Shown here in pieces: positions 24,655 through 34,435 of a stretch of 64,000 nt of DNA (position 1 is the first letter of the stretch; every line of letters begins with the position of its first letter). Under the pieces are notes generated by a model. That model worked only from the letters and a program-made list of their open reading frames with translations, was not told where the DNA came from and searched no databases. A program made the translations under genes and the position numbers. Origin of the DNA: Fibrobacterota bacterium (GTDB taxonomy: Bacteria > Fibrobacterota > Chitinivibrionia > Chitinivibrionales > Chitinispirillaceae); NCBI GenBank assembly GCA_023459055.1, contig JAEWVR010000016.1, positions 1 through 64,000 on the forward strand, given 5' to 3'.

Positions 24655-26277
24655 ATGTTTACAAAATCTGATTATACTGTTGAATTCTTTAATGCACAAT
24701 CAGGATATCTGTCAGCTCGATTGTATGATTTGTCAAATAATGCGCTGCATGTTCATTCTCTTGTGAAACCTGAAATTGAGGCCCAATACTTTAAGGATCT
24801 TGAAATCTGGGGTGACTCCATAATCCTCGCAGGAACCGGTATCGGGTATCATTTATATGGTATTATTGACCGGATCAGGAGTAAAAATGTATTATTGCTT
24901 GAATACTTTAATGAGTTTGCTGATCTTTGTCGCAGCGAAGTAGTAAAGGATTGTAACAGTATAGGAGTAATTACATCAAAGTCATCTGACTTCAAAACAA
25001 CGATCATGGAGTTTACAAAAGTTGAAGGATCTGTTCAGATAATTCGCCACCCGGTATCATTCAGGGCAAATAAACAATTCTACGATTATTTTCTAAACCA
25101 GATTCTTTCCAGGGGTAAAACAAAGCATAGGAATCGACAAATACTTCTTTTGGGTGGCAGGTTTTTTCTTCAGAAGGAACTTGCTGACGCGTGTGACAAA
25201 TTACATTGTAAAGCATCGGTGATACATGCTGATCAAATAACAGAATTAACACAATACGAATCTGAAATAAACAGGATGATACAACTGGATCGTCCGGAAA
25301 TGATACTGTCTGTTAATATGCTCGGTATTGACAGTGAGGGTATATGTCTTGAATATGCACGACGTTTCGGAGTTCCTGTTGCAGTCTGGTTTGTCGATGA
25401 TCCTTCCCCGATACTGTTACAGTATGAAAACTACATTGATTCGAATATTCATGCATTTTGCTGGGAACGAAGCTACCTTGAATTGTTAATGAAAAAACGG
25501 TTCGGATCAGTTGCTTACCTTCCGCTCGCAACAGATCCTGACATATTTACACTGTGCGAGTCATCGCGAAAAAAAACAGAGCTCGGATTTGTTGGAAGCG
25601 CAATGGGGGGGGAGTTTCTCGAAAATGTGAAGTTAAAATTTATGTGGAAGCAGGAATTGGAACTTCTTGTACGTGAAGCAGCAAGGAGAATGCTTATCAA
25701 TAAAGAGACTGATTTTGATAAAATGATTAGAACCCTCTGTGCAGATCTTGGGTTTCAGTATCCCTATAATGACATCCGTAATCAGACCTGGTTTAAATCG
25801 TATATCATTCATACTGCCAGCATGTTGAAACGCAGGGACCTGATCGGACAGCTGCTTGCATATGGAATTGAACTTTTTGGTGATCCTGAGGGTTGGAGAT
25901 TGTTGTTTGGAAATGGTATTACGGTTCATCCAAGCGTTGATTACCGTACAGGTCTCGCCTCTGTTTATAGAGATATAACTATAAATATCAACAGTACCAG
26001 TTGTCAAATGCGTTCAGCCGTAAATCAACGTGTTTTCGATATTCCTGCTTGTGGCGGATTTGTAATCACCGATAATCAGCCAGATGTTTTTAAACTGTTT
26101 GACAAAGATGAAGTTGTTGTATACAATGCTATCGACGAACTAAAAGATCTGATCAGTCACTATCGTACTCATGAATCTGATAGAAAAAATATCAGCAATA
26201 AAGCCCGAACCCGTATTCTTGATGAACACACGGTATCAAAAAGGCTGGAAACAATAATTAACAGTGTATGGAAATAA
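24655..26277 (+). CDS. CgeB-family glycosyltransferase, probable flagellin-modifying enzyme
   Basis: 540 residues, soluble. The N-terminal half has a Rossmann-like region (about 50-150) resembling Maf/DUF115-like folds. Then follows DUF3880/CgeB sequence: FGVPVAVWFVDDPSPIL (about 240-257), AYLPLATDPDIF, ELGFVGSAMGGEF, and a GT-B C-terminal domain with VNQRVFDIPACGGFVITDN and a closing DEHTVSKRLETI helix. Members are glycosyltransferases, several acting on spore coats or flagellins. The flagellin gene begins about 420 bp downstream on the same strand, which supports flagellin glycosylation; the acceptor is inferred. No clear Shine-Dalgarno. Confidence 0.78.
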   Translation: MFTKSDYTVEFFNAQSGYLSARLYDLSNNALHVHSLVKPEIEAQYFKDLEIWGDSIILAGTGIGYHLYGIIDRIRSKNVLLLEYFNEFADLCRSEVVKDCNSIGVITSKSSDFKTTIMEFTKVEGSVQIIRHPVSFRANKQFYDYFLNQILSRGKTKHRNRQILLLGGRFFLQKELADACDKLHCKASVIHADQITELTQYESEINRMIQLDRPEMILSVNMLGIDSEGICLEYARRFGVPVAVWFVDDPSPILLQYENYIDSNIHAFCWERSYLELLMKKRFGSVAYLPLATDPDIFTLCESSRKKTELGFVGSAMGGEFLENVKLKFMWKQELELLVREAARRMLINKETDFDKMIRTLCADLGFQYPYNDIRNQTWFKSYIIHTASMLKRRDLIGQLLAYGIELFGDPEGWRLLFGNGITVHPSVDYRTGLASVYRDITININSTSCQMRSAVNQRVFDIPACGGFVITDNQPDVFKLFDKDEVVVYNAIDELKDLISHYRTHESDRKNISNKARTRILDEHTVSKRLETIINSVWK

Positions 26278-26373
26278 CGTTGGTTATACGCCATTCCGCA
26301 TCATGATTCCCATAGGCAACATAATTCTGCCAGTTCCAGTACATAAACAAAAAAAGTAAACGAGAACAAGGAG

Positions 26374-26424
26374 ATCCCCCCATTATCCCTTATTAAGGAG
26401 GGAGCTTCCAGCGGGGGATTTTTT
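26374..26424 (+). terminator. G/C-armed inverted repeat acting as terminator
   Basis: Outer stem ATCCCCC (26374-26380) with GGGGGAT (26413-26419), an inner arm CCTTA/TAAGG (26388-26392 with 26394-26398), and six T directly after. The CCCCC...CCTTATTAAGG...GGGGG layout is typical of dispersed palindromic intergenic elements, so it may be a repeat family member used as a terminator. Confidence 0.6.
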
Positions 26425-26525
26425 CTACTGAAACCACATCTGCCAACTATAGTGTTAGCTCTGAGTCATAATCATCTGTGTGATTTAATCGTGCATATTT
26501 TTTTATTAAACACAGACGAAAGTAT

Positions 26526-26553
26526 TAAAGCGCTAAACCTATCGGGCCGATAT
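26526..26553 (+). promoter_or_regulatory. Sigma-28 (FliA) flagellar promoter
   Basis: TAAA (26526-26529), a 16-nt spacer and GCCGATAT (26546-26553), against the FliA consensus TAAA-N15-GCCGATAA. It is located about 140 bp upstream of flagellin. Confidence 0.75.
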
Positions 26554-26694
26554 ATTTCATAAACGGGCCCGCCAGAGGGTCTCTAAAAAAGTGTAAAAGG
26601 ATAAATAACAATGTGATGGCAAGGATGTCATCACGAATTCACAAACGGATGATATCTTTTAACGCAGGGTATCATTCATAACATGGAGGTTTCT

Positions 26695-27585
26695 ATGCGT
26701 ATAGTCCATAACATTTCATCAATGACCACCCAGGGTTCTCTCTACAAAGTTAATCGTGACATGAAGACTTCGCTTGAGCGTTTGTCGACAGGTCTCCGTA
26801 TTAACCGTGCATCCGATGATGCAGCAGGGCTTGGTGTTTCTGAAAACCTGCGTACGCAGGTTAAGGGTACAAATCAGGCAATGCGTAACGCTCAGGATGG
26901 TATTGCTGCAATAACCATCGCTGAAGGAGCAGCGAATGAGGTCTCTGATATTCTTCAAAGAATGCGCGAACTGGCAGTTCAATCCGCTAACGATACGCTT
27001 ACATCAACAGAACGTGCCTATACCAATCAGGAATACAGTCAGCTCAAGACAGAAATCGATCGTATCGCTGAAGTGACCAACTATAACGGTATGAAACTGA
27101 TTTCATCATCGGGTGCAACCGCTAATGAACGTTTTGGCATTGGTGGAGCAGCTGGTAGTACAGGTTCTGCACTCTGGATTGATGCGAACAGTGCATATGG
27201 ATTTGACAGCATTACAATTTCGATTGATACCTTGACAACAGTACGCCTTGGTGCCGGTACCGGAGGTGGTGATGCTCTTACAACGACATCTCTTTCATCA
27301 CAGACAGCTGCAGTTGCTGCGTTGAATAGCATTGATGAGTCTATTGACAGTGTGAACATGATGCGTTCCAATATGGGAGCATTTGTAAACCGTCTTGAAC
27401 ATGCTATCAACAACCTGACCGTGTCCAACACAAACCAGCAGGCTGCAGAAGCGCTTATCCGTGATGTTGATTTTGCAAATGAATCTGCAACCTTTACAAA
27501 GAACCAGATTCTTATGCAATCAGGTACGGCGATGCTTGCGCAGGCTAACCAGACATCGCAAAACGTTCTGTCACTGCTCAGGTAA
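26695..27585 (+). CDS. fliC: Flagellin
   Basis: 296-residue filament subunit exported by the flagellar type III apparatus. The start is 26695: the ATG at 26683 is part of the ATGGAGG ribosome-binding sequence, and MRIVHNISSM is the canonical flagellin beginning. N-terminal D0/D1 helices (SLERLSTGLRINRASDDAAGLGVSE, split by a conserved turn) and the C-terminal D0 (NQILMQSGTAMLAQANQ ... VLSLLR) are complete. The central variable part (about 145-200) is short, so D2/D3 are largely absent. Many Ser/Thr there could accept glycans from the upstream CgeB-type enzyme. Driven by a sigma-28 promoter; single cistron ending at a hairpin. Confidence 0.97.
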   Translation: MRIVHNISSMTTQGSLYKVNRDMKTSLERLSTGLRINRASDDAAGLGVSENLRTQVKGTNQAMRNAQDGIAAITIAEGAANEVSDILQRMRELAVQSANDTLTSTERAYTNQEYSQLKTEIDRIAEVTNYNGMKLISSSGATANERFGIGGAAGSTGSALWIDANSAYGFDSITISIDTLTTVRLGAGTGGGDALTTTSLSSQTAAVAALNSIDESIDSVNMMRSNMGAFVNRLEHAINNLTVSNTNQQAAEALIRDVDFANESATFTKNQILMQSGTAMLAQANQTSQNVLSLLR

Positions 27586-27639
27586 CGTTTTTCGACAGGT
27601 ACTTTATCTGTCAATATGTTGCAATTTACTTTGTATTTG

Positions 27640-27680
27640 AGGGCAATGGACCATCACAGGGTTCATTGCCCTTGTTAATT
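27640..27680 (+). terminator. Intrinsic terminator of flagellin
   Basis: Stem AGGGCAATG (27640-27648) with CATTGCCCT (27664-27672), then a T-rich tail (TGTTAATTTTG). Confidence 0.7.
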
Positions 27681-27913
27681 TTGTCGCAAACAATTGTCAA
27701 TACTTTTTTGCCCCGCTATGTACTATCATCATCGTATCACACACAATTATTCCGGCTGCGGCATTGTAATTATTACTTGAAACCCGCGTGAGATACTCTG
27801 TGATGTTTTGTATGGGTAAATTGCTGTTAAAAGCTGGAATCGCAGCTGTCTGTCAGGTAATCCTTAAAAAAATTTCCTACCCGCACGTTACTTCGTATAT
27901 ATTAAATAGAGTG

Positions 27914-27941
27914 TTGCGCTTTGTATACCTGTTATTATACA
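27914..27941 (+). promoter_or_regulatory. Candidate sigma-70 promoter of the TPR gene
   Basis: TTGCGC (27914-27919), a 16-nt spacer and TATACA (27936-27941), about 65 bp before the start codon. Confidence 0.35.
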
Positions 27942-28005
27942 ATTAATAGTGCTAAAAAATGCATGATAACTCTTTAATCAGCGATCTTTACAGAAAGGCA
28001 GACTC

Positions 28006-31000
28006 ATGCGAATCCTGATTACGCTTGCTATTTTATTTTTTTTCCAGATAGGTGCTATTGATGCGCAGGTTCAAAAAAAAGCAGTACCTAAAAAAGTACC
28101 ATCAAAGGTTACTGCAAAACCAGCAGCTGTGACTACTAAATCAAAAGCTCCAGTTAAAACTCCTGCTAAAACTCCACAATCCACACAGGTAAAAGCTGAG
28201 GTTGTGTCTACCAGTGCTCCTTCGTTCATGTTTGGTGGGACAAGTGATATATCAAGCAGTGGAAAAGAACGATGGTTTGGTATGCTGCTTGACAATGCAC
28301 TTGAGTTCAAATGTTCACAGATTTCGCAGCTTAATCTTGTTATGTCAAGTGATGTGTACTCGAACATTCCCGGTTTTGGATCCATTGCCGCCCCCCCTAC
28401 AGAACGTGAGTATTTTGATGTGGCAAAGAAACTCAAGGTTAAATATATGGGAAAAGCCAAGTATGAATTTTCAAGTGGCCGCAATATCCAGTATTATCTT
28501 GAAGTCGTTACGGTAGCAGATGGTAACACCTTTGCAACCATTGAACGTTCATTTAATGTTGAAAAAATCGGTACGGAGATTGATGGTATCATTGGTGACT
28601 TGTTAAAATCGCTCAAAATCACCCCGGGGCCTGAATTGGCAAGGTTTCTGCGTTTCCCGATCATTAGTGAAGACATTAAAAATATGAAGATCATTGGCGA
28701 GTATCTGTTTAATTCCAGATTTTCATCAACACCCGATAATGCTCAGACTGTTGATAATTTCAGGATGATCTGTTCGAAAGATCGATCCATGCTTCTTGCT
28801 TTTTGGTATGGAGGTTTTATTTTTGAAAATGCAGGACTCAATGTCGATGCAATAGAGGCGTTTAAGGTTGTCAATGAGACGTTTCCTGAGTATCTTGATG
28901 CATATGTACCATTAATTCGTGCTAACCGTAAAGCAGGAAGGTTTGATAATGCTCAGATTGTGATTTCCCGGGCAGAGCAGCGTGGCATTCGTAAAGCAGA
29001 TCTTCTCGTTGAGAAAGCACTTGTTGCCCAGGCTCTGAAAAAGACGACCGAGGCAGAGAATATTTTCAAGCAGATTTTGTCGGTTGATCCGGATAACGCA
29101 ATCGCACTCTTAAATTATGCACGTAAATGCAACGATGAGGGACGGGGGGTAGATGCCAGTAACGCATGTAACCGGTTTCTCAAGGCTCACAAACCGACGG
29201 CAGCGATATTTGTTGAGCTTGGGCGCAGTCTTATAATTCAGAAAAACAGGGATGGAGCAATTAAAGCGTTTGTCCGCGCTACACAGCTTGACAGTAAGAA
29301 TCCTGCTCCGCTTGCATCTCTGGGTGATTTGTATTTGTCGAGTAAATCGTTCGTCGAGGCATCAAAATACTATGACAAGGCGTTACTTGTTGCTCCGGAA
29401 AACATAGAGCTGGCAATTAATGCAGCACAGGCATACAAGGCGAGTGGAAATGCACAGAAGGCACTTGATCTCTTAAAAAAGATGGAGCCACGCTATCCTC
29501 AGCATCCGGTATTAAACCGCGAACTTGGTATGCTCGAATATGCGCGCAAGGAAAATGATAAGGCGATGGGACATCTTGAAGTCGCCAACAGGGGAGATGG
29601 CGTTACTGATCCTCAGGTAATGCTTGCACTTGGTTTACTCTATGTTGATACAAAGCAATATGTGAAGGCTTTGCCGCTGCTCAATAAGGCACTGCCCTCT
29701 CTCAGTAATAAGACCGAATGCAAAATCGGTCTTGCAAAAATACAGCTTGCACTAGCTGATACAGATGCTGCCGTGAAATTGCTTGACGAACTAGCATTAC
29801 AGAAGGTTACCATTCCTGGTGCATATCTTGCTATTGCAGACAAGTACTATGGGCAGGGTGACAAGGTCAAGAGTTACGAATATTACAAAAAGGAATATAC
29901 ATCAAATAAATCTGACGTTTCAGTGCTTAAAAAGATCGCTGAGATTTCGTTTGAGTCATCATTGTGGCAGGACAGTAAAAATGCTTATGCAGCAATAGTC
30001 GCAAAAGATCCGAAAGATGTATCCGCGCTTTATAGATTGGCAATTATTTCCCTTCAGTTAAAAGATGCTCCCGGTGCATCAGTGTATGTAAAAAAGGCTG
30101 CAGCACTTGGAAATGCTGAACCGGATCTGTATTATCGTCTTGGACTTGGATTCAAGGGACTTAATGCAACAAAAGATGCGGCAATTGCGTTTGAGAAGTG
30201 TGTATCGATTGATCCATCAAATGAACAGGCACTGATAGAGCTTGGTGCAATGCTTGTCACATTAAAAAAAGACAGTGCCGCAGCGGATGTAAATTTCAAA
30301 CTGTTTGATCTCAATAGCGTTAAGTATAAAGACCGGGCGATTAGTGCTGCTGCAATGTTTGAAAAAAACGGTGCTTACGACAAGGCAAAAGCTGTATGCA
30401 TAGCATTTCTGAAAAAGAATACTGCCAGTGCTGAAATATCAATGCAGTTGGCGCGTCTTGAACACCGGTCGAAAAATTACGGGGCTGTTATTGATGTCGC
30501 TGGTACCATTCCGGTGGTGAAACTCGACACGCTTATGTTGCGTATTCTTGCAGAATCATTCAGTAATACACAGCAATACAAAAAGGTGATACCCTATACA
30601 TCTGCAATGGTTCAAAAACAGCCATCATCGGTGTGGGCTGCGGAATTAAGTGCTGTTGCTCATGACAAAAATGGAGCACCTGATCAGGCTGCAGTTATGT
30701 ATAAGAAATATGCAACACTAACCGGTAATCATCAAAAATATGGTGTCCGGCTTGGTGAAATTCTTGTGGAATTAAAGCAGTATAAAAATGCGATTGGGCA
30801 TTATGAAATTCTATCAAAGACATTTAATAAGGATGGTATAATCAGCGGGAAACTTGCAGAGCTTTACTTTAAAACGAAGGACTATACCAATGCGATTGTG
30901 CAGGCACGAAAGGCATTGACATTTACAAACGCCCCGGTTGAACTGAATCTTATAGTCGGCCGCTCTGGTGTGATGTTAAACAATCAGGCTGCTGCAACAG

Positions 31001-32604
31001 AGGGATTTACAAAATATCTGAAAGTATCAGAAAACGATACTACTGCGCTTAACGAATTTGGTAAGTATGCATATAATAACAAAGATTACAAAAATGCAGC
31101 CGATGCATTTACAAATGCATTACGTTCAAAATCTGATAATTTTACAGTTCGTAAGATGCTGGGTATATCACTACTGAAACTTGGTGATCAGGCGAAAGCC
31201 GTTCCGCATCTTGAAAAGGCACTTGAGTATCAAAAGAATGACAAAGAGGTTATTACACTTTTGGCAACGTGTTACAGTACCAGCGGAGATAAAACATCGG
31301 TGATAAAAGCGTTACAGAACCTTAGTGCAGTTGATAAAACCAACTTTGAAGTACGCAAGCAGCTTGGAGATATGCTGTATGCTGATGCACAATTTGCTGA
31401 TGCCGCAAATGTTTACGAAGAGGCAACAATGCTTAAACGATGTCAGATTGATATTCATCTGAAACTGGCGGATATCTACGCGCGTATGAATAAACAGGAA
31501 CTTGTTGGTGGGCAGCTTCGCAGCGCTCTTGGATGTGATTCAAAGAATCCTGATGTTTACTACCAGGTGTATCTCTATTTTGATTCACGCAGGGACACGG
31601 TTAAAGCAATGGATTATCTCAGACAAACCCTAGATCTTGCACCATCACACCCTGATGCAACACAAAAACTCGGTGAAATGCTGCTTGCATCCAACAAGCC
31701 TGCTGACGCAGTTACGTATCTTACCCGATCTGTAAAGACTAAACCTGATGTTAAAAGCAAAACGCTCCTTGTTCAGGCACTTTACAGGACAAATAAATCA
31801 GCTGATGCAGTTCCGTATGTTAAAAGCATTGCAGTGCCAGATACACGTGATCCGGAAATTTTAAAATGGTCCGGTTTTGTCATGAAAGCGACCGGTAACA
31901 CTGATATCGCGATCAAGATGCTTGAACGGGCAGTACAGGTTGATAACAGCTGTGGTCAGTGTTACTTTTTTCTTGGAGATCTATACTACGAGAATGGTAA
32001 CTTTGATGAATCGGTGAAAAATTATCAGGCTGCAAATTCGATGGTTGGTTTCTCTGAAACTGTTGCAATGAAAATCGGGCACATCTTTTCGTTACTCGGC
32101 AGAGAAGCACAGGCTCGTAATGCCTGGGAAGCGGTGATTCAGAAACGTCCCCAGAACATGGAAGCATGGTACAGGATTCTTCACAGTTACATTATAACAG
32201 GGCAGCTTGATGCATATAACAACGTACTTTCGCGTGTGGCAACAGACAAAAGCGGGTGGGTCTCCCTTGCGAAAGGAGAACTTCTTGAATCGCAGGGACA
32301 GATGGATGCCGCATTCACAGCATGGGAAGCTGCATTTGCAACGCTGCCACCTGACAATACGGAAATGCAGGCTGCACTTGGGCGGTATTCATTGCGTACA
32401 AAGGATTACGCTGCTGCAGTAGAATACTTTGGCAAGGCAATGGGGGGGGACCCTGAAAATTGTCAGTATATGGTTGACATGGGGAAAGCCTATGAAGGAT
32501 TAGGTGATTACGCTACCGCTCTCGAAATGTTCAAAGAAGTAAAGCGCCGTCGTCCTGATTTTCCTGAAATAACAACGCTTATTGCACGTGTCAGCGGAAG
32601 ATAG
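28006..32604 (+). CDS. Giant exported TPR-repeat protein (1532 aa)
   Basis: A signal peptide (residues 1-20, ending IGAIDAQ) is followed by a Lys/Pro/Ala/Thr-rich linker (about 24-65). A unique N-terminal domain (about 72-210) comes next, then TPR-type helical hairpins filling the remaining 1300 or so residues, recognisable by repeated A..LG..Y/ALK..P patterns such as 'AALGRYSLRTKDYAAAVEYFGKA' (cited in part). The count of units is probably 30 or more. No transmembrane anchor or catalytic motif was seen. It should sit in the periplasm or at the cell surface as a protein-binding scaffold; partners are unknown. Monocistronic, AAAGG upstream of ATG. Confidence 0.88.
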   Translation: MRILITLAILFFFQIGAIDAQVQKKAVPKKVPSKVTAKPAAVTTKSKAPVKTPAKTPQSTQVKAEVVSTSAPSFMFGGTSDISSSGKERWFGMLLDNALEFKCSQISQLNLVMSSDVYSNIPGFGSIAAPPTEREYFDVAKKLKVKYMGKAKYEFSSGRNIQYYLEVVTVADGNTFATIERSFNVEKIGTEIDGIIGDLLKSLKITPGPELARFLRFPIISEDIKNMKIIGEYLFNSRFSSTPDNAQTVDNFRMICSKDRSMLLAFWYGGFIFENAGLNVDAIEAFKVVNETFPEYLDAYVPLIRANRKAGRFDNAQIVISRAEQRGIRKADLLVEKALVAQALKKTTEAENIFKQILSVDPDNAIALLNYARKCNDEGRGVDASNACNRFLKAHKPTAAIFVELGRSLIIQKNRDGAIKAFVRATQLDSKNPAPLASLGDLYLSSKSFVEASKYYDKALLVAPENIELAINAAQAYKASGNAQKALDLLKKMEPRYPQHPVLNRELGMLEYARKENDKAMGHLEVANRGDGVTDPQVMLALGLLYVDTKQYVKALPLLNKALPSLSNKTECKIGLAKIQLALADTDAAVKLLDELALQKVTIPGAYLAIADKYYGQGDKVKSYEYYKKEYTSNKSDVSVLKKIAEISFESSLWQDSKNAYAAIVAKDPKDVSALYRLAIISLQLKDAPGASVYVKKAAALGNAEPDLYYRLGLGFKGLNATKDAAIAFEKCVSIDPSNEQALIELGAMLVTLKKDSAAADVNFKLFDLNSVKYKDRAISAAAMFEKNGAYDKAKAVCIAFLKKNTASAEISMQLARLEHRSKNYGAVIDVAGTIPVVKLDTLMLRILAESFSNTQQYKKVIPYTSAMVQKQPSSVWAAELSAVAHDKNGAPDQAAVMYKKYATLTGNHQKYGVRLGEILVELKQYKNAIGHYEILSKTFNKDGIISGKLAELYFKTKDYTNAIVQARKALTFTNAPVELNLIVGRSGVMLNNQAAATEGFTKYLKVSENDTTALNEFGKYAYNNKDYKNAADAFTNALRSKSDNFTVRKMLGISLLKLGDQAKAVPHLEKALEYQKNDKEVITLLATCYSTSGDKTSVIKALQNLSAVDKTNFEVRKQLGDMLYADAQFADAANVYEEATMLKRCQIDIHLKLADIYARMNKQELVGGQLRSALGCDSKNPDVYYQVYLYFDSRRDTVKAMDYLRQTLDLAPSHPDATQKLGEMLLASNKPADAVTYLTRSVKTKPDVKSKTLLVQALYRTNKSADAVPYVKSIAVPDTRDPEILKWSGFVMKATGNTDIAIKMLERAVQVDNSCGQCYFFLGDLYYENGNFDESVKNYQAANSMVGFSETVAMKIGHIFSLLGREAQARNAWEAVIQKRPQNMEAWYRILHSYIITGQLDAYNNVLSRVATDKSGWVSLAKGELLESQGQMDAAFTAWEAAFATLPPDNTEMQAALGRYSLRTKDYAAAVEYFGKAMGGDPENCQYMVDMGKAYEGLGDYATALEMFKEVKRRRPDFPEITTLIARVSGR

Positions 32605-32637
32605 AATAGTACTGATTTGTCAGGCATTCGCAAAATG

Positions 32638-32692
32638 ATCTCAACCTCACCCTCCTCTCCATTACATATGGAGAGGAGAGGCTTGAGTTGAT
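32638..32692. repeat. Long interrupted palindrome between convergent genes
   Basis: The inner stem CTCCTCTCCAT (32652-32662) pairs perfectly with ATGGAGAGGAG (32668-32678), loop 5 nt. Outer arms TCAAC/GTTGA-like (32641-32645 with 32686-32690) pair as well. There is no U tract. It lies between convergent TPR and argS genes and has the look of a dispersed palindromic repeat (CTCACCCTCCTCTCC type). It may also stop transcripts from both sides. Confidence 0.55.
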
Positions 32693-32752
32693 TGTTAATA
32701 CTGATTGACAATAAGACGTATATTCACATAACGATACGGCCTGAGTCAAGGT

Positions 32753-34435
32753 TTACATCTCTTCAATCGAATCAATACCCAGTATCCACAGGCAGTTGCC
32801 AAGAACGCTCCGGAAAGCCTTGACAAGTTGAATGCGAAATGATTCCTCATTTGAGCCGATTACTTTACAGCCATGGTAGAATTCATTGAAACATTGTGCA
32901 AGTTCAAATGCATAGTTTGCTATTACGGATGGTGAAAGTTTCTCATATGCAAAATTCACTGATGAAGTAAAGTAAATAAGCTTTTTGATTAATTTAACTT
33001 CAGATGCTTCAAGGGAGCCGATCGAAACCGGGGCTGTTGATGTCGATTTACGAATGATCGAACTTGCCCGTGCATAACTGTAAAGCAGGTAGGGCCCGGT
33101 ATCGCCTTCAAAACTGATTGCCTTCTTCGGATCAAACATCATGTTCTTCAGGATGTCAATCCGCAGGAGTGTATACTTGATTGCTGACAGTGCTATTTTG
33201 AGGCTGCGGTCACTCATTTCTTCCTGTGTTAATGTATAGCGTTCTTTCAGTTCCTCTGAAGCAAGTGACTGTGTTTCTTTAACGAGATCATCAGCATCGA
33301 CAACAGTTCCTTCACGGGATTTCATCCGACCTTCCGGGAGTTCTACCATTCCGTATGAAAGATGTTTTATTTTGTCGGCAATCGGATACCCCAGTTTGCG
33401 GAATATTGCAATAAGAACCTGGAAATGGTACTCCTGTTCATTACCGACAACATAGAGCGACCGATCGTAGTTGTACTCCTTGTTTTTAAGAACTGCAAGG
33501 AAAATATCCTGTACAATATACACCGATGTGCCATCAGGCCTCAGCAGTACTTTCTCTCCAAGCTTTTCGTCCTCAAGATTGACAATCACCGCACCATCAG
33601 CACGTTTTGTAAAAATTCCCTTCTCAAGTCCTTCAAGAATGATCTCTTTTCCGAATTTGTAAATTTGACTTTCGTAGTATTCTTTATCAAATTTAATCCC
33701 GAAAAGCTTGTAGGTATCTCTGAATCCGTCAAGTGCCCACGTGTTCATTACTTTCCAGAGTGCAACAGTGGGTTCATCACCTGCCTCCCAAAGCCGCAGC
33801 ATCTCCTGTGCCCGTTCATTCCACGATTCATCATCGGCAGCTTTTTTGCTGAACGCAACATAATAATCTCCAACAAAATGATCAGATTTTTTATTGAGAG
33901 ATTCGGGAGTCGTGTTGTTGCCAAACTCCTTATAAGCAAGCATTGATTTACAAATGTGAACACCGCGATCGTTATTAATTGATGTGCGCACAACATTGAA
34001 ACCGCAAAACGTCAGTAGTCTTGAAACGCTTTCTCCGATTGACATGTTACGAAGGTGTCCGAGGTGCAGTGGTTTATTTGTGTTTGGTGATGCAAACTCC
34101 ACAACGACTGTACCGCTTTTATTTAGTTTGCCATAATCAGGTGTTGCAGCACTGTTGATACACTGTTGTGCCATTACCTGCTTATTCATATAGAAATTAA
34201 GATATCCTGAAACGATGACAATCTTTTCTACTGATGATGGCAGTACAAGACCGGCTTTTATCTCTTCGGCTATAATTGCAGGACTTTTTCTGAAGACTTT
34301 AGACAGGCTGAATACAGGAAAAGAAAAGTCCCCCAAATCATCAGATGGTGGAATTTCGATTAGCTTTGAAATATCATCGCGGGATAATTTATCACCAATA
34401 ACACCTGAAAGCAACTCGACAATTAATTCTTTCAC
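32753..34435 (-). CDS. argS: Arginyl-tRNA synthetase
   Basis: 560-residue class I synthetase charging tRNA-Arg. Signature FASPNTNKPLHLGHLRN holds the HIGH-type motif HLGH. The KMSK-equivalent is GRMKSREGTVV, and the C-terminal DALR anticodon-binding domain (from about 440, YSYARASSI ... EFYHGCKV) is complete. I place the start at GTG 34435 because GGGG stands 6 nt upstream; the TTG four codons earlier is possible. The N-terminal ArgRS additional domain is present. Convergent with the TPR gene; monocistronic. Confidence 0.95.
   Translation of the reverse strand: MKELIVELLSGVIGDKLSRDDISKLIEIPPSDDLGDFSFPVFSLSKVFRKSPAIIAEEIKAGLVLPSSVEKIVIVSGYLNFYMNKQVMAQQCINSAATPDYGKLNKSGTVVVEFASPNTNKPLHLGHLRNMSIGESVSRLLTFCGFNVVRTSINNDRGVHICKSMLAYKEFGNNTTPESLNKKSDHFVGDYYVAFSKKAADDESWNERAQEMLRLWEAGDEPTVALWKVMNTWALDGFRDTYKLFGIKFDKEYYESQIYKFGKEIILEGLEKGIFTKRADGAVIVNLEDEKLGEKVLLRPDGTSVYIVQDIFLAVLKNKEYNYDRSLYVVGNEQEYHFQVLIAIFRKLGYPIADKIKHLSYGMVELPEGRMKSREGTVVDADDLVKETQSLASEELKERYTLTQEEMSDRSLKIALSAIKYTLLRIDILKNMMFDPKKAISFEGDTGPYLLYSYARASSIIRKSTSTAPVSIGSLEASEVKLIKKLIYFTSSVNFAYEKLSPSVIANYAFELAQCFNEFYHGCKVIGSNEESFRIQLVKAFRSVLGNCLWILGIDSIEEM

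Larger units (their letters stand above)
26278..26694 (+). other. Intergenic region with terminator and flagellin promoter
   Basis: About 415 bp holding, in order, an inverted-repeat terminator (26374-26424), an AT-rich spacer, a sigma-28 promoter (26526-26553) and a leader of about 130 nt before flagellin. Confidence 0.65.
27586..28005 (+). other. Intergenic region fliC / TPR gene
   Basis: 420 bp with the fliC terminator at its start and a promoter candidate for the TPR gene near its end. Nothing else recognised. Confidence 0.55.

Noticed and set aside
27081..27614. 177-codon minus-strand frame opposite flagellin
   Set aside because: Mirror of the biased flagellin codons; no ribosome site; the plus-strand gene is certain.
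33362..33946. 194-codon plus-strand frame opposite argS
   Set aside because: Antisense shadow of a conserved synthetase, with atypical composition.
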